Shown: piece after piece, positions 9,491 through 18,655 of the stretch
How the letters are laid out: the number at the start of each line of letters is the position of its first letter
Numbering within the stretch: position 1 is the stretch's first letter
Assembly (NCBI RefSeq): GCF_017603965.1
Contig: NZ_CP071955.1
Coordinates: 62,001-126,000, forward strand
Reading direction: 5' to 3'
DNA length: 64,000 nt
DNA from: Xanthomonas fragariae
GTDB lineage: Bacteria; Pseudomonadota; Gammaproteobacteria; Xanthomonadales; Xanthomonadaceae
Position numbers and translations under genes: made by a program
Notes under the pieces: model-generated
Databases searched by the model: none
What the model was told of the DNA's origin: nothing
Seen by the model: only the letters and a program-made list of their open reading frames with translations

Positions 9491-9760
9491 TCAAGGCCCA
9501 ATCGCCGCAACGCTGTTGAGAATTTCCTCAGAGAAGACGTCAAGTGGCGTTTTGAATCCGAGTATGAGGAGCCAGAGCGCTAGGACAATGCAATCCCAGT
9601 TTTGCAAGCCTACTACGCCTCCGATGCTGTCATCTGCGGCGATCGCGTATGCGCCAATGTCGATCCCAATGGCCAGCGTGCAGGCGACAAAAGACAGTAC
9701 CGTCAGGCAAAGCCCAGGACTCAACAATCGCCGCCATGCAGCATGATCGCGTTTAACCAC
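9491..9760 (-). CDS. Possible small membrane protein
   Basis: This 89-codon frame starts with GTG. Two hydrophobic segments ([20 protein letters not shown] and [12 protein letters not shown]) are linked by an acidic loop. No family was recognised. Composition is less GC-rich than the neighbours, and it lies next to a mobile repeat at 9812. It may be a real small inner-membrane protein or a gene remnant. Confidence 0.4.
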   Translation of the reverse strand: MVKRDHAAWRRLLSPGLCLTVLSFVACTLAIGIDIGAYAIAADDSIGGVVGLQNWDCIVLALWLLILGFKTPLDVFSEEILNSVAAIGP

Positions 9761-9811
9761 TCAACTACTGCGCTGACGCCATTGAAGACCTCAAGATCTG
9801 GGCAACCAAAT

Positions 9812-9957
9812 TGGAGCGGCTATCAAAACGACTGCTTTCACCGCCAGGTGGGCGCGGCCGGCGCTCGGAATCGGCATGTACCACGCTACACTCCGGATCC
9901 TCCGCGCCGTCCGCACTCACCTGACGACTGCTCGCTACGTTTTGTTAGCCGCTCTAA
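9812..9957. repeat. ~148-bp inverted-repeat element (MITE-like), copy A
   Basis: The ends are GAGCGGCTATCAAAACG and CGTTTTGTTAGCCGCTC, near-perfect inverted repeats. The interior is GC-rich and shared with the copies at 11682, 24407 and 58533. No coding capacity is seen. The left end has drifted (TTGGAGCGGCTAT), so this is an older copy. Confidence 0.8.
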
Positions 9958-10048
9958 ATCGTCACCATAAAAAAGGCTGCGATACTTGCGATCGTTATGT
10001 GGCCGCTTATAGCAAAGCACTGATTGGGTGCGGGATGACCCGCGCGAC

Positions 10049-11434
10049 TCACAATGGCGGCAGCACCTTACCCGGATTCAAAATCCCATCCGGATCCAGC
10101 GCCGCCTTGATCGCACGCATCGCCGCCAGCGTCGGTGCGCTGAAGGCTTGCGTCATGAAGTCGCGCTTGGTCACGCCGATACCGTGTTCGCCCGATAACG
10201 TACCTTCCAGCGAAAGCACCAGTGCGAACAAGCGCGGCAATGCGGCTTGCGCGCGTGCATCTTCGTCGGCATCGGCGGGGTCGTACATGATGTTGACATG
10301 CAAGTTGCCGTTGCCTGCGTGCCCGAACGCGACGATGGGCAATGCGAATTCGGCGGCGAGCGCTTCCACACCGGCCACCAACGCGGGGATGCGCGACACC
10401 GGTACCACCACATCTTCGTTGACCTTGCCCGGCCTGATTGTGCGCAATGCCGGCGACAGCGCGCGGCGCGCGGCCCATAACCTGTCGCGAGCGCTGCCAT
10501 CGGGGGCCACATCCAGGCTCAATACGCCCTGGCCATCGGCGGCGGCGTGCAGGGCCTGCAATGCGTACGGAAGTGTGTCGTGATCGCCGTCGGCTTCGAT
10601 CAGCAACATCGCACCTGCTTTGGGCACATCGCTGCCATTGCGCCGCAATAGCGAGATCGCGCTGGCATCCATGAATTCCAGCATCGTCGGCGTGGTCGGT
10701 TGCGCCATCAAGCGCGACACCGCAGCTGCGGCGCTGGACGCATCGCGGTACAGCGCACGTATGCCGGCGCGTGCGATTGCGCGTGGAGTCAACTTCAACG
10801 TCGCTTCGACGATGATCGCCAGCGTACCTTCGCTGCCGACCAGCAGGTGCGTGAGGTCGTAGCCGGTGGAATTTTTGGTGTATGCACCGCCGCAGCGGAT
10901 CACCTCGCCGGTGCCGGTGACTGCGACCAGACCGAGCACGTTATCGCGGGTCGCGCCGTACTTCACTGCGCGCGGGCCGCCGGCATTGGTCGATAGATTC
11001 CCGCCGATGCTGCAGATCTCCGCGCTGGACGGATCCGGCGGCCAAAACAACCCGTGTGGCTGCAGCGCCTGCTGCAGCTCGCCATTGAGCAGACCGGGTT
11101 GCACGATAGCGCAGCGGTCTTCCGGGCGCAGCGCAAGGATGCGATTCATGCGCGCCATCGACACCACCATGCCACCGGAAAACGGCACCGCCGCGCCGGT
11201 GGTGCCGGTGCCCGCGCCACGCGCCACGATCGGCACGCCATGTGCGCGACACGCCTGCACGATCGCCACCACATCATCGATATCGCGCGGCAGGGCAACG
11301 GCGGCCGGTAATGCCCAGCGACGCGAATCGTCTTCGCCATAACGGCGGCGCGCGTCGGCGCCGGTCAACCAGCCATCGGGTCCAAGCCGCGCGGCCAGCA
11401 GCTCGGCCAGCGCGGCGGGAAGTACATCTGTCAT
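10049..11434 (-). CDS. FAD-linked 2-hydroxy-acid dehydrogenase (GlcD / D-lactate dehydrogenase-like)
   Basis: This 461-residue flavoprotein of the VAO/PCMH family oxidises a 2-hydroxy acid, probably D-lactate, glycolate or D-2-hydroxyglutarate. The PCMH FAD-binding domain shows VPIVARGAGTGTTGAAVP, the SIGGNLSTNAGG region and GSEGTLAIIVEATLKL. The C-terminal FAD-oxidase domain has FGHAGNGNLHVNI and SGEHGIGVTKRDF, with the metal/substrate-binding histidines, and ends in DPDGILNPGKVL. The ATG at 11434 matches the usual N-terminus; the longer open frame upstream is non-coding and runs through a mobile repeat. It is a single gene between two copies of that repeat. The exact substrate is not decided by sequence. 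Confidence 0.9.
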   Translation of the reverse strand: MTDVLPAALAELLAARLGPDGWLTGADARRRYGEDDSRRWALPAAVALPRDIDDVVAIVQACRAHGVPIVARGAGTGTTGAAVPFSGGMVVSMARMNRILALRPEDRCAIVQPGLLNGELQQALQPHGLFWPPDPSSAEICSIGGNLSTNAGGPRAVKYGATRDNVLGLVAVTGTGEVIRCGGAYTKNSTGYDLTHLLVGSEGTLAIIVEATLKLTPRAIARAGIRALYRDASSAAAAVSRLMAQPTTPTMLEFMDASAISLLRRNGSDVPKAGAMLLIEADGDHDTLPYALQALHAAADGQGVLSLDVAPDGSARDRLWAARRALSPALRTIRPGKVNEDVVVPVSRIPALVAGVEALAAEFALPIVAFGHAGNGNLHVNIMYDPADADEDARAQAALPRLFALVLSLEGTLSGEHGIGVTKRDFMTQAFSAPTLAAMRAIKAALDPDGILNPGKVLPPL

Positions 11435-11681
11435 GACGCATGATCCTGTGGTGCCGCGCGCTGGATGCATTTCCAACCTAGCACTGCGACTGTAAGCGGC
11501 AGCCCAGACCCAATGCAGCTCGGAGAGCATTGAGTCGAGCCTCGGACCGGGTTCTGTTTGTATGATCTGTCTGCCATCACTGTCTTCACCGTTACGGCAG
11601 GATGTTTGAGCAAAGCCTGCGTCGTCTGGAAGAAGTGGCGGTAAGTTGTTTGAAAAGCGTCGACCGGCAAGATCTCTGTAC

Positions 11682-11829
11682 TTAGAGCGGCTAACAAAAC
11701 GTAGCGAACAGTCGTCAGGTGGGTGCGGACGGCGCGCAGGAACCGGAGTGTACGCGTAGTAGATGCCGATTCCGAGCACCGGCTGCGCCCGCCTGGCGGT
11801 GGGCGCAGTCGTTTTGTCAGCCGCTCTAA
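11682..11829. repeat. ~148-bp inverted-repeat element (MITE-like), copy B
   Basis: Ends TTAGAGCGGCTAACAAAACG and CGTTTTGTCAGCCGCTCTAA form a ~20-bp inverted repeat with one mismatch. The interior is in the opposite orientation to copies A, C and D. It sits in the 454-bp gap between the FAD dehydrogenase and the low-GC protease cassette, so it marks one edge of that cassette. Confidence 0.85.
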
Positions 11830-11888
11830 AAGATTCTCGCCAACATGCCTGATGGATACTTGGCAATAAACCCTGCCTGCCAGATATT

Positions 11889-13172
11889 TTAGCCTTCGAT
11901 CAGACAGGCACGCCCATGCATGGCATCCAGATGCAATTTGGATCTTGAAATGAAATCGTAACCCATTCGCCATGAAACTGGGAAAACCATTCCCTTCTGA
12001 TCAGTGACCGAAGCATTTATATTGAATGTCCGCGAATTTAGCACCATCGTCACCGTGGATTCCGCATAGCTTATCGTCCTTTCCCCGAGAAGATCGACGA
12101 TGCGTTTTGTCCTGAGGTCTTTCTGCGGAAATCCGGTTAAATCAATCCCCGATGCTTCAAGTGATGTGGATGATCCTGTGTCCAGCAGCACCAACTCTTC
12201 GCGCCCGCGAATGATTGCGGGTATCCTGGGTGTCATTGGAGAGCCCCAGATCAGGGACGTCAGTCTGAAGTTATCGTTGCAGACTTGGCGTGAGTCGCGC
12301 CCTAGAATTTTAAAGCTTTCTTTGGACATCTCCACTGCGCCAAACTGCCGAAGCAAGTCCATTCCGATGATATTGATGGGTACATCATTGCTGGTCGAAA
12401 AAGAGACATCCTGCAGAGTCAGCTCTCCCATTTTCAAATCGACCGGGTCGGCCAAGTTAAATAAAACTTCTCTTGATGCGCCGATGGCGTCTCTATTAAA
12501 ATTATTTGTAATTTTAAGTCCCAGAGAGCGAGCAAATCTTTCATTAAGGATCGATCTCGTAGAGCCAGTGTCCACCACAAAATCCGAGATCACGTCACGG
12601 CGCTTGCCATCAAGCCCCCCATGTATGGTTGCCTTCACTACAGGGACGCCACCGGCATTAACAAGAGGTAGAGTGACAGACGTGGTTGTGGTTGGTTTAA
12701 GTATTCCTGACTGTCTACGCACCAGAAAGGCTTCAAAGTGTGGCCGGGTAATTGCCTCGGCATCATCACCCGCCTTAAAACTGGGCTTTATGTTTTCCAA
12801 GTAGATTTTTCGTACGTCCAGCATCGTACGAGCCCATCCGGCGATATCACCGAGAGCGAGCGAGTTTCCAGCTTGGAGGCTCTTGCATAGATAAAGAGCC
12901 CCTGCTCCCTTTTGCGCCAACACCTTGCGATCTTTTAAACACTCTTCAACCGCTTTGTTCGAAGCGTCAAAGTTTGATTCAACCCTGAAGAGTCCAGCTT
13001 TCGCCGGTAGTTTGGCAAGGCCGTCACTATTGGAGAGCTTTTCGAGCGGGGAAACCTCTCCCCGTAGCACCATTAGCGTGATACCTGGACCATCCTGTGG
13101 AAGGATATTCTCAGCGTAGGTTTGGAAGCAGGTGAGTGTCAAACAAGAGAAGATGAGAAATCTCGTCAACAT
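11889..13172 (-). CDS. Exported aspartic protease with two retropepsin-type DTG motifs
   Basis: The 427-residue protein begins with a signal peptide (LIFSCLTLTCFQTYA). A ~150-residue N-terminal region is followed by two successive domains, each with an aspartic-protease signature: DTGSTRS at Asp201 and DTGSSTS at Asp331. Each is preceded by hydrophobic strands (SDFVV, ELVLL), and the first domain carries IIGMDLL, the hydrophobic-hydrophobic-Gly motif. Two DTG lobes in one chain could form an active site as in pepsin, although each repeat resembles bacterial retropepsin-like proteins. It is the downstream gene of a cassette with the GG-leader protein at 13244. GC content is clearly lower than in core genes, indicating transfer. 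The substrate is unknown; the cassette partner is the obvious candidate. Confidence 0.8.
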   Translation of the reverse strand: MLTRFLIFSCLTLTCFQTYAENILPQDGPGITLMVLRGEVSPLEKLSNSDGLAKLPAKAGLFRVESNFDASNKAVEECLKDRKVLAQKGAGALYLCKSLQAGNSLALGDIAGWARTMLDVRKIYLENIKPSFKAGDDAEAITRPHFEAFLVRRQSGILKPTTTTSVTLPLVNAGGVPVVKATIHGGLDGKRRDVISDFVVDTGSTRSILNERFARSLGLKITNNFNRDAIGASREVLFNLADPVDLKMGELTLQDVSFSTSNDVPINIIGMDLLRQFGAVEMSKESFKILGRDSRQVCNDNFRLTSLIWGSPMTPRIPAIIRGREELVLLDTGSSTSLEASGIDLTGFPQKDLRTKRIVDLLGERTISYAESTVTMVLNSRTFNINASVTDQKGMVFPVSWRMGYDFISRSKLHLDAMHGRACLIEG

Positions 13173-13190
13173 TTCTTGCTCTTTAATTGG

Positions 13191-13216
13191 AGAAAGCGCC
13201 GAAGTGCGGCGCTCTC
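13191..13216 (-). terminator. Hairpin between the GG-leader gene and the protease gene
   Basis: A stem AGCGCCG/CGGCGCT with a 5-base loop (13195-13213), followed on the minus strand by TTTCT, lies in the 71-bp gap between the two cassette genes. It could partly terminate transcription after the upstream gene, lowering protease output relative to the exported protein. It has no long T-run. Confidence 0.45.
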
Positions 13217-13243
13217 GTTCGAATGAGAATCAGCAAGGCCTTA

Positions 13244-13801
13244 TCAAGGCGTGGGTATTGTCAGCGTCGCTTGGCCGCTGTATTGATTTGTCGCGGTGTC
13301 ATATTTTACGGTGAAATCAAATTTCAACCCGCCACCCCAATCATAGGAGTAAGAGGCATTTAATCCCGAAATTGAAAATTGATCCGTGCTCATCGCCAGG
13401 GAATAGCTGCTTCCATTCCAAGTAAAATTGCCGCTCCCCGCCAAGTTCCAGCTGCCATCCGTTAAGTTTACGCTCTCCGAAACGTTAAAGGCGAGGTTAT
13501 GGTCTGGATTGATCCAGCTCTGAGACGCTTTAGCAATTCCGCTACCATCCAGCTCCGCAGAATCTTTGTACTCCCAACTTTCTCCGGTAACCGTCTCAGC
13601 GCCCCCGTTCCCACCACCGCTTCCACCCCCAGTTGGGGGCGGAGGACTTTCTGGTGGCAGCGACGGAGGGAAAGTCGGTGGTTCAGAGGGAGGATTCACC
13701 ACAATCGGCGGGATCTCCGTAGGTGGTTCACTTGGGTCGACATCTGCTGCAGCGGCTGCACCTGCTACAAGCTGCAATTCATCTTTCGTGAGTTCTCTCA
13801 T
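13244..13801 (-). CDS. Exported protein with a double-glycine-type leader
   Basis: The 185-residue product starts with MRELTKDELQLVAGAAAAA. This matches the pattern of bacteriocin/microcin leader peptides (short, Glu/Leu-rich, hydrophobic positions, ending in Gly-Ala around residues 14-15) rather than a Sec signal. Residues ~20-65 are a Pro/Ser/Gly-rich linker. The rest (from about residue 70) is rich in Ser, Asn, Trp and Tyr with alternating strands (SWNLAGSGNFTWNGSSYSLA), suggesting a beta-sandwich or barrel. No cysteines are seen. AAGGAAG precedes the ATG at good spacing. It is followed by the aspartic protease gene. No C39 ABC transporter or immunity gene is visible nearby. Family unknown. 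Confidence 0.7.
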   Translation of the reverse strand: MRELTKDELQLVAGAAAAADVDPSEPPTEIPPIVVNPPSEPPTFPPSLPPESPPPPTGGGSGGGNGGAETVTGESWEYKDSAELDGSGIAKASQSWINPDHNLAFNVSESVNLTDGSWNLAGSGNFTWNGSSYSLAMSTDQFSISGLNASYSYDWGGGLKFDFTVKYDTATNQYSGQATLTIPTP

Positions 13802-13974
13802 TACAACTTCCTTATTGTTAGCCGATGGCCTAGCGTCTTGATAGCTATCCCGCTGATGTATTTAGATGAGGAGCAGATCAGCATCAGGCAATTTAGGTAG
13901 CTTTGCCGTATATTCACATAATTTTCGTTACGTACAAGCTTACCTTCATATATGTTAATATATTATTAATTTGT

Positions 13975-14177
13975 TGTCGAAATAATGTTCAATACGCCAT
14001 CCAGAAGCAGACGTGACTGAAGAGATGCACGAAGGCATATCGGTCGGAACTGCAGTTGGTGAACTGAGTGCCTTTATCCGCCAGAACCGTCTGCAAGGTG
14101 TAGGGCACCGCCTGGATGAGATTACGCAGGAACTGTGCGGCAACCAGCTTGTGCACAGACCTGACCGGCGTCTGCAT
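13975..14177 (-). mobile_element. IS481-family transposase remnant
   Basis: The minus strand encodes FLRNLIQAVPYTLQTVLADKG followed by TQFT, then, after changes, HLFSHVC and RIEH in another frame. This matches the DDE core of IS481 transposases (around the second catalytic Asp, normally in a TDNG motif; here the residue order is ADKG). Only ~65 codons remain, so it is inactive. It separates the low-GC cassette from the truncated hglS copy. Confidence 0.65.
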
Positions 14178-14198
14178 TGGCGCTGCGCGGTTGCCTGG

Positions 14199-15383
14199 CT
14201 ACACCAGCAACGCCTGCAACGAGGCACCTTCAAGCTGCGCATACAACGCAAACGCGTCATGCACCTGCGCGCCCAGCGCCTGCTCGAAACTGCGCTTGCT
14301 CGAATGTGCGGCGTACGCACGTTGTTCGGTGCCGCCGAGGTTTGACTGGAAGATGCCCGCCGCACTCACTGACAAAAAATCTTCATAGATGATCGGATCG
14401 GCGCTGACCAGGCCGAGCGCAATCGCGGTTTCTGCGGGCATGGCGGCCACCTGCGCCGGATCGGCGCGGCCGGCATCGGTCAACGCGTAGCGAAAATAAC
14501 CCAGGCCTTGCTGACGCAGCACCGCCTCATCGTCGGGGAACGCTACAAACGCGGTTTGTAGCCGCGTGGCGTAATCGGCACCGGTGCTGCCCGCACCATC
14601 GCTGCCGCGGGCCTGTGCCAACAACGCGTCGTAAAGCGCGCGACCCTTGGGCGTCAGTGCAAGCCCGCGCTGCTCGATTTCGCCGAAGCGCGCGGTATGT
14701 GTGCCATATTCGGCCTGTCCACTGTCGCCTAAAAAACGTACCGGTTCTTCCAGCGCCTTGAAGCTGGTCTGGCGCAGCAGGATCGGGATGCGTCGGCGCG
14801 GCGGCCCTTCGATCACCGTTTTCGCAGCGATGCCAGCGCGCTGCATCTGCGCCTGCGCCGCATCGATATCCAGTGTGCGCGGGGTCAGGTGATTGATGTG
14901 CGGGCCGTGGAAGCTCACTACATCGGCGATCAGCTTGTGGGCTTGGCTCAGCGCGCGATAGGTCTGCAGCGACACGGAAGCATCGCCGTGCCAGCGGAAA
15001 GTTTCCAGCGCTTCGGCAACGAACTGCTGCGCCTGCATCGCATCTAGCCCGCCGACACGCTCGCGCTGTTCGATCAACTCCAGGACCCCGGTAGTGAAGA
15101 TCTGCCGCTGCTCGAGAATCTGCGCCGCCCGCTCGCGCAACGCGGCATCCTCGATCAGTTCCAGCCGCAGCAGCGAAGTGAACACGCGGAACGGATTGGC
15201 CGACAGCGCCACTTCGTCGATCGGGCGGAACGCGGTTGAATGCACCGGCACGCCGGCCACCGACAAGTCGTAATAGCCCACCGCGTGCATGCCCATCACC
15301 GCAAACAGCCGGCGCAAAGTGGACAGTTCTTGCGCCGTGCCGACCCGGATGGCGCCATGCCGTTCCAGATCCAGCCGCGCGCG
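14199..15383 (-). pseudogene. 5'-truncated duplicate of hglS (2-oxoadipate dioxygenase/decarboxylase)
   Basis: This block is nearly identical to 22231-23415 of the intact gene (constant offset 8032 bp), with only scattered substitutions. It keeps the C-terminal ~390 codons to the stop but lacks the first ~60 codons and any promoter. At 15383/15384 it is fused to the interior of a DUF2235 lipase gene. The last codons differ from the intact copy (QALLV versus QALLG). It has no evident way to be expressed. Confidence 0.85.
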
Positions 15384-15773
15384 ATGAGCGTCGCGATACG
15401 TTCCCGGTCAAGGACATCGTGCCCCCCCGGTCAATCGCACGACGGGCGTCTGCTCCATCTGGTCCATCCCGGCGCGCATTCGGACATCGGCGGTTCCTAC
15501 CTGCTCGATGGCCTGGCCGTGCGCAACGGCAACCTGCTCACCGATTACATCAACACCCTCAGCGACACACCCTTCCTGCAACCGCGCACGGTGCACAGCG
15601 CACCGGCAATGAACGTCATCCACCGCTCCGAACAGCACCAGGCCTTCTACACCACCGCCGTGGCGGCGGCGCTTGGGCATCGCGTGCATGGCATCCCCTG
15701 TCTGGCACGGTCGAGACCCATGTTTCCAACGATGCCCAAGCGCTGGATGCCGGGTTGCACAGCAACGGGGTAG
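15384..15773 (+). pseudogene. Internal/3' fragment of a DUF2235 lipase gene (first, headless copy)
   Basis: From ATGAGCGTCGCG onward the sequence matches 17381-17769 of the next copy. It carries the region with the catalytic His motif (HPGAHSDIGGSY) but none of the upstream catalytic domain. A run of seven C's near 15422 replaces six in the other copies, a further frameshift. After GHRVH the sequence switches to the same foreign tail as the 369-residue copy. It is a recombination by-product, not a gene. Confidence 0.85.
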
Positions 15774-15962
15774 GAAAAATCCTACAAAACAACGGGCAAA
15801 TTACCGAAGCCCACGGCCAACGGCATGCGCGACGATAGCGACCCTGTGCGAGGCGCCAACGGCCGCTCACGGCTAGGGCGTTGAGCAGCGCCACGCCGGC
15901 ACCGCGCTACCCTGATCACCTCGCAGGCAGTAGGCTGCCTTTCCCTTCCCACAGGTGGAAAC

Positions 15963-16634
15963 ATGGCTGTGCGATTTTCTTTTTTTACGCCGTCCGGTGC
16001 AGCGCTCCCTGTCCTGCTGACCGCTGTCTTCGCCCACTCTCTCACTGGATGTTCGCGCATGAATACACCTGGCAATGAGCCGTCCGGCATTCACCTGATC
16101 GGCAATATGCCCGTCGATGCCCATAACACCGTGCATATCGATACGCGCAAGCCGATACCATTTGCCGACCATGCGTTCGGGGCAGTCTGTTATGACACCT
16201 ATGGCTGCAAAGTGTTGTACGACGGTAGGTACGAAGCTAACTTTCCCGACGATGTCAAGCGAATCTCATCGGCGTCGTTAGGGGATGGCTACCCCAGCAA
16301 TCTTAAAGCCAATACGATCGGCATCCGCAATTTCCCGCACTTTCCGTCCCCCGCCGAGGTGACGTGGCGCTCCAAGGACGGCCAACCACACCATGCCCTG
16401 GTCGATCTCGACGCCATCTTCAAGGACAAGGTGATCCTGCATCATGTGCCACAGGATCAGTTGCCGCCGATCCTGCACGCAGATATCTCTCCAGATATCA
16501 TCTTGGAAGTGAACGACCGAACCATCAATGTTTATATGAAAGCAATGGTGCAGACGACAGTACTACAGAAGCCAGACAACCCAGACAGCGATTTCCGCAA
16601 CGATCTGATCCTCGCGTACACCAAAACCTACTGA
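15963..16634 (+). CDS. Lipoprotein, probable immunity protein of the adjacent lipase (copy 1)
   Basis: The 223-residue protein has a signal peptide ending in the lipobox LTGC, with Cys30 as the lipidated residue. The mature part (PVDAHNTVHIDTRKP..., GAVCYDTYGCKVLYDG) is soluble and periplasmic, and I do not recognise the family. It lies 25 bp upstream of a DUF2235 lipase gene. Lipoproteins encoded immediately before lipase or lysozyme effectors are the usual immunity arrangement for Xanthomonas X-T4SS effectors and for Tle-type T6SS lipases. It is a paralogue of 17959-18630, with differences clustered in the signal peptide and the last ~40 residues. The immunity role is inferred from context. 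Confidence 0.75.
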   Translation: MAVRFSFFTPSGAALPVLLTAVFAHSLTGCSRMNTPGNEPSGIHLIGNMPVDAHNTVHIDTRKPIPFADHAFGAVCYDTYGCKVLYDGRYEANFPDDVKRISSASLGDGYPSNLKANTIGIRNFPHFPSPAEVTWRSKDGQPHHALVDLDAIFKDKVILHHVPQDQLPPILHADISPDIILEVNDRTINVYMKAMVQTTVLQKPDNPDSDFRNDLILAYTKTY

Positions 16635-16659
16635 TGGCGTCCTCGCCAGGGAGCATGTA

Positions 16660-17769
16660 ATGGGCAACGAACATAACGATGCAAGGACATGGCCGGATGA
16701 GGTGGAAACCTACCCGGCGACTGCGCAAGACTTGGCCGCATATGCACATAGTCGCCATGTGTTGGCGCAGTTCCAGGTGCCCTTGCTGGTCGGTCAACAC
16801 AACCCGCACACCCGTTTATTCGTGGCTTGTTTTGATGGCACAGGTAACGATAAGCACAAGGACCCTCAGCACATTACCAATATCGGAATATTGGATGATC
16901 AGGTGCAAATGGCAGTAAGTAACGGCATTAAAAATATCAGCGGCTACTACGTCCCCGGCGTGGGCACCCAGGACGATGCGTTCACCCGCAATCTCGACGG
17001 CGCCTTGGGCTATAGCTACGGCCCACGGATGGAAAAGATGTACTTGAAGTTCATCAACCAAGCCAAACAATGGCGCGACCAAGACCCCAAAGTAGAGATC
17101 AGCATCGTGTCCACGGGCTTCAGCCGTGGCGCGGTCACCGCGGCCATGTTCACCCGCATGATTCACGAGCGCGGTATCCAGAATCCGACTGACATGAAAA
17201 TCGCACAGGGCCCGCACCACGAAATCCTCAAACTCACCCCCACCCATCCCCCGCTGGTGCCGCCCGGTCGCACCGCGCAGACCGTCGGCTTGCTGGACCC
17301 GGTCGCCACCGGCGACATGAATCTGCACGATGTCCGCCTGCCGCCTTCGGTGGTGTCGGGCTTGCAACTCACCGCCCGCGATGAGCGTCGCGATACGTTC
17401 CCGGTCAAGGACATCGTGCCCCCCGGTCAATCGCACGACGGGCGTCTGCTCCATCTGGTCCATCCCGGCGCGCATTCGGACATCGGCGGTTCCTACCTGC
17501 TCGATGGCCTGGCCGTGCGCAACGGCAACCTGCTCACCGATTACATCAACACCCTCAGCGACACACCCTTCCTGCAACCGCGCACGGTGCACAGCGCACC
17601 GGCAATGAACGTCATCCACCGCTCCGAACAGCACCAGGCCTTCTACACCACCGCCGTGGCGGCGGCGCTTGGGCATCGCGTGCATGGCATCCCCTGTCTG
17701 GCACGGTCGAGACCCATGTTTCCAACGATGCCCAAGCGCTGGATGCCGGGTTGCACAGCAACGGGGTAG
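16660..17769 (+). pseudogene. DUF2235 lipase lacking its C-terminal export modules (369-residue copy)
   Basis: The first ~342 residues align without gaps to the full-length lipase at 18656. They keep FVACFDGTGND, the nucleophile motif STGFSRGAVT (Ser155), GLLDPVATGD (Asp213) and HPGAHSDIGG (His272). After GHRVH the frame runs into unrelated DNA, adding 27 residues of out-of-frame sequence and a stop. The Gln-rich linker and both C-terminal modules are missing, so it may be an active lipase that can no longer be exported, or dead. Several substitutions relative to the full copy cluster at residues ~130-146. A paired lipoprotein gene lies just upstream. Confidence 0.8.
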
Positions 17770-17958
17770 GAAAAATCCTACAAAACAACGGGCAAATTAC
17801 CGAAGCCCACGGCCAACGGCATGCGCGACGATAGCGACCCTGTGCGAGGCGCCAACGGCCGCTCACGGCTAGGGCGTTGAGCAGCGCCACGCCGGCACCG
17901 CGCTACCCTGATCACCTCGCAGGCAGTAGGCTGCCTTTCCCTTCCCACAGGTGGAAAC

Positions 17959-18630
17959 ATGGCTGTGCAACCTTCTTTTTTTACGCCGTCCCGTGCAGCG
18001 CTCCCTGTCCTGCTGACCGCCGTCTTCGCCAACTCTCTCACTGGATGTTCGCGCATGAATACACCTGGCAATGATCCGTCCGGCATTCACCTGATCGGCA
18101 ATATGCCCGTCGATGCCCATAACACCGTGCATATCGATACGCGCAAGCCGATACCGTTTAGTACGCATGCGTTTGGGGCCGTCTGTTATGACGCTTATGG
18201 CTGCAAAGTGCTGTACGACGGTAGGTACGAAGCCAACTTCCCTGACGATGTCAAGCGAATCTCGTCGGCGTCGCTAGGGGATGTCTACCCCAGCAATCTT
18301 AAAGCCAATACGATCGGCATCCGCAATTTCCCGCACTTTCCGTCCCCCGCCGAGGTGACATGGCGCTCGAAGGACGGCCAGGCACACCATGCCCTGGTCG
18401 ATCTCGACGCCATCTTCAAGGACAAGGTGATCCTGCATCATGTGCCGCAGGATCAGTTGCCGCCGATCCTGCACGCCGATATCTCTCCAGATATCATTCT
18501 GGAAGTGAACGACCGCACCATCAATGTGTATATGCGGGCCTTTGTGGAGACGACTGTTTTGCAGGAGCCCGGTAACAAATATAGCGATTCACGCAACGAC
18601 CTGATCCTCGCATACACCAAAACCTACTGA
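17959..18630 (+). CDS. Lipoprotein, probable immunity protein of the full-length lipase (copy 2)
   Basis: This 223-residue paralogue of the lipoprotein at 15963 has the same lipobox (LTGC, Cys30) and 25-bp spacing to the following lipase gene. Differences from copy 1 concentrate at the N-terminus (AVQPSFFTPSRAA), around residues 70-74 and at the C-terminus (MRAFVETTVLQEPGNKYSDS versus MKAMVQTTVLQKPDNPDSDF). This is what is expected if each version matches its own toxin. It is anchored to a membrane facing the periplasm, where a phospholipase effector would act. The role is inferred from position. Confidence 0.78.
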   Translation: MAVQPSFFTPSRAALPVLLTAVFANSLTGCSRMNTPGNDPSGIHLIGNMPVDAHNTVHIDTRKPIPFSTHAFGAVCYDAYGCKVLYDGRYEANFPDDVKRISSASLGDVYPSNLKANTIGIRNFPHFPSPAEVTWRSKDGQAHHALVDLDAIFKDKVILHHVPQDQLPPILHADISPDIILEVNDRTINVYMRAFVETTVLQEPGNKYSDSRNDLILAYTKTY

Positions 18631-18655
18631 TGGCGTCTTCGCCAGGGAGCATGTA

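Noticed and set aside
11470..11680. Possible transposase remnant in the gap upstream of the FAD dehydrogenase
   Set aside because: A minus-strand phrase (VKTVMADRSYKQN) faintly recalls IS transposases, but too few residues match to support a call.
10049..11866. Longer start for the FAD dehydrogenase (605 codons)
   Set aside because: The extra 144 codons pass through a mobile repeat and are unlike the family N-terminus; ATG 11434 fits.
14199..15317. Treating the truncated hglS copy as a functional gene from an internal ATG
   Set aside because: It lacks the first ~60 codons and a promoter and is fused to unrelated DNA; the intact copy is at 22231.
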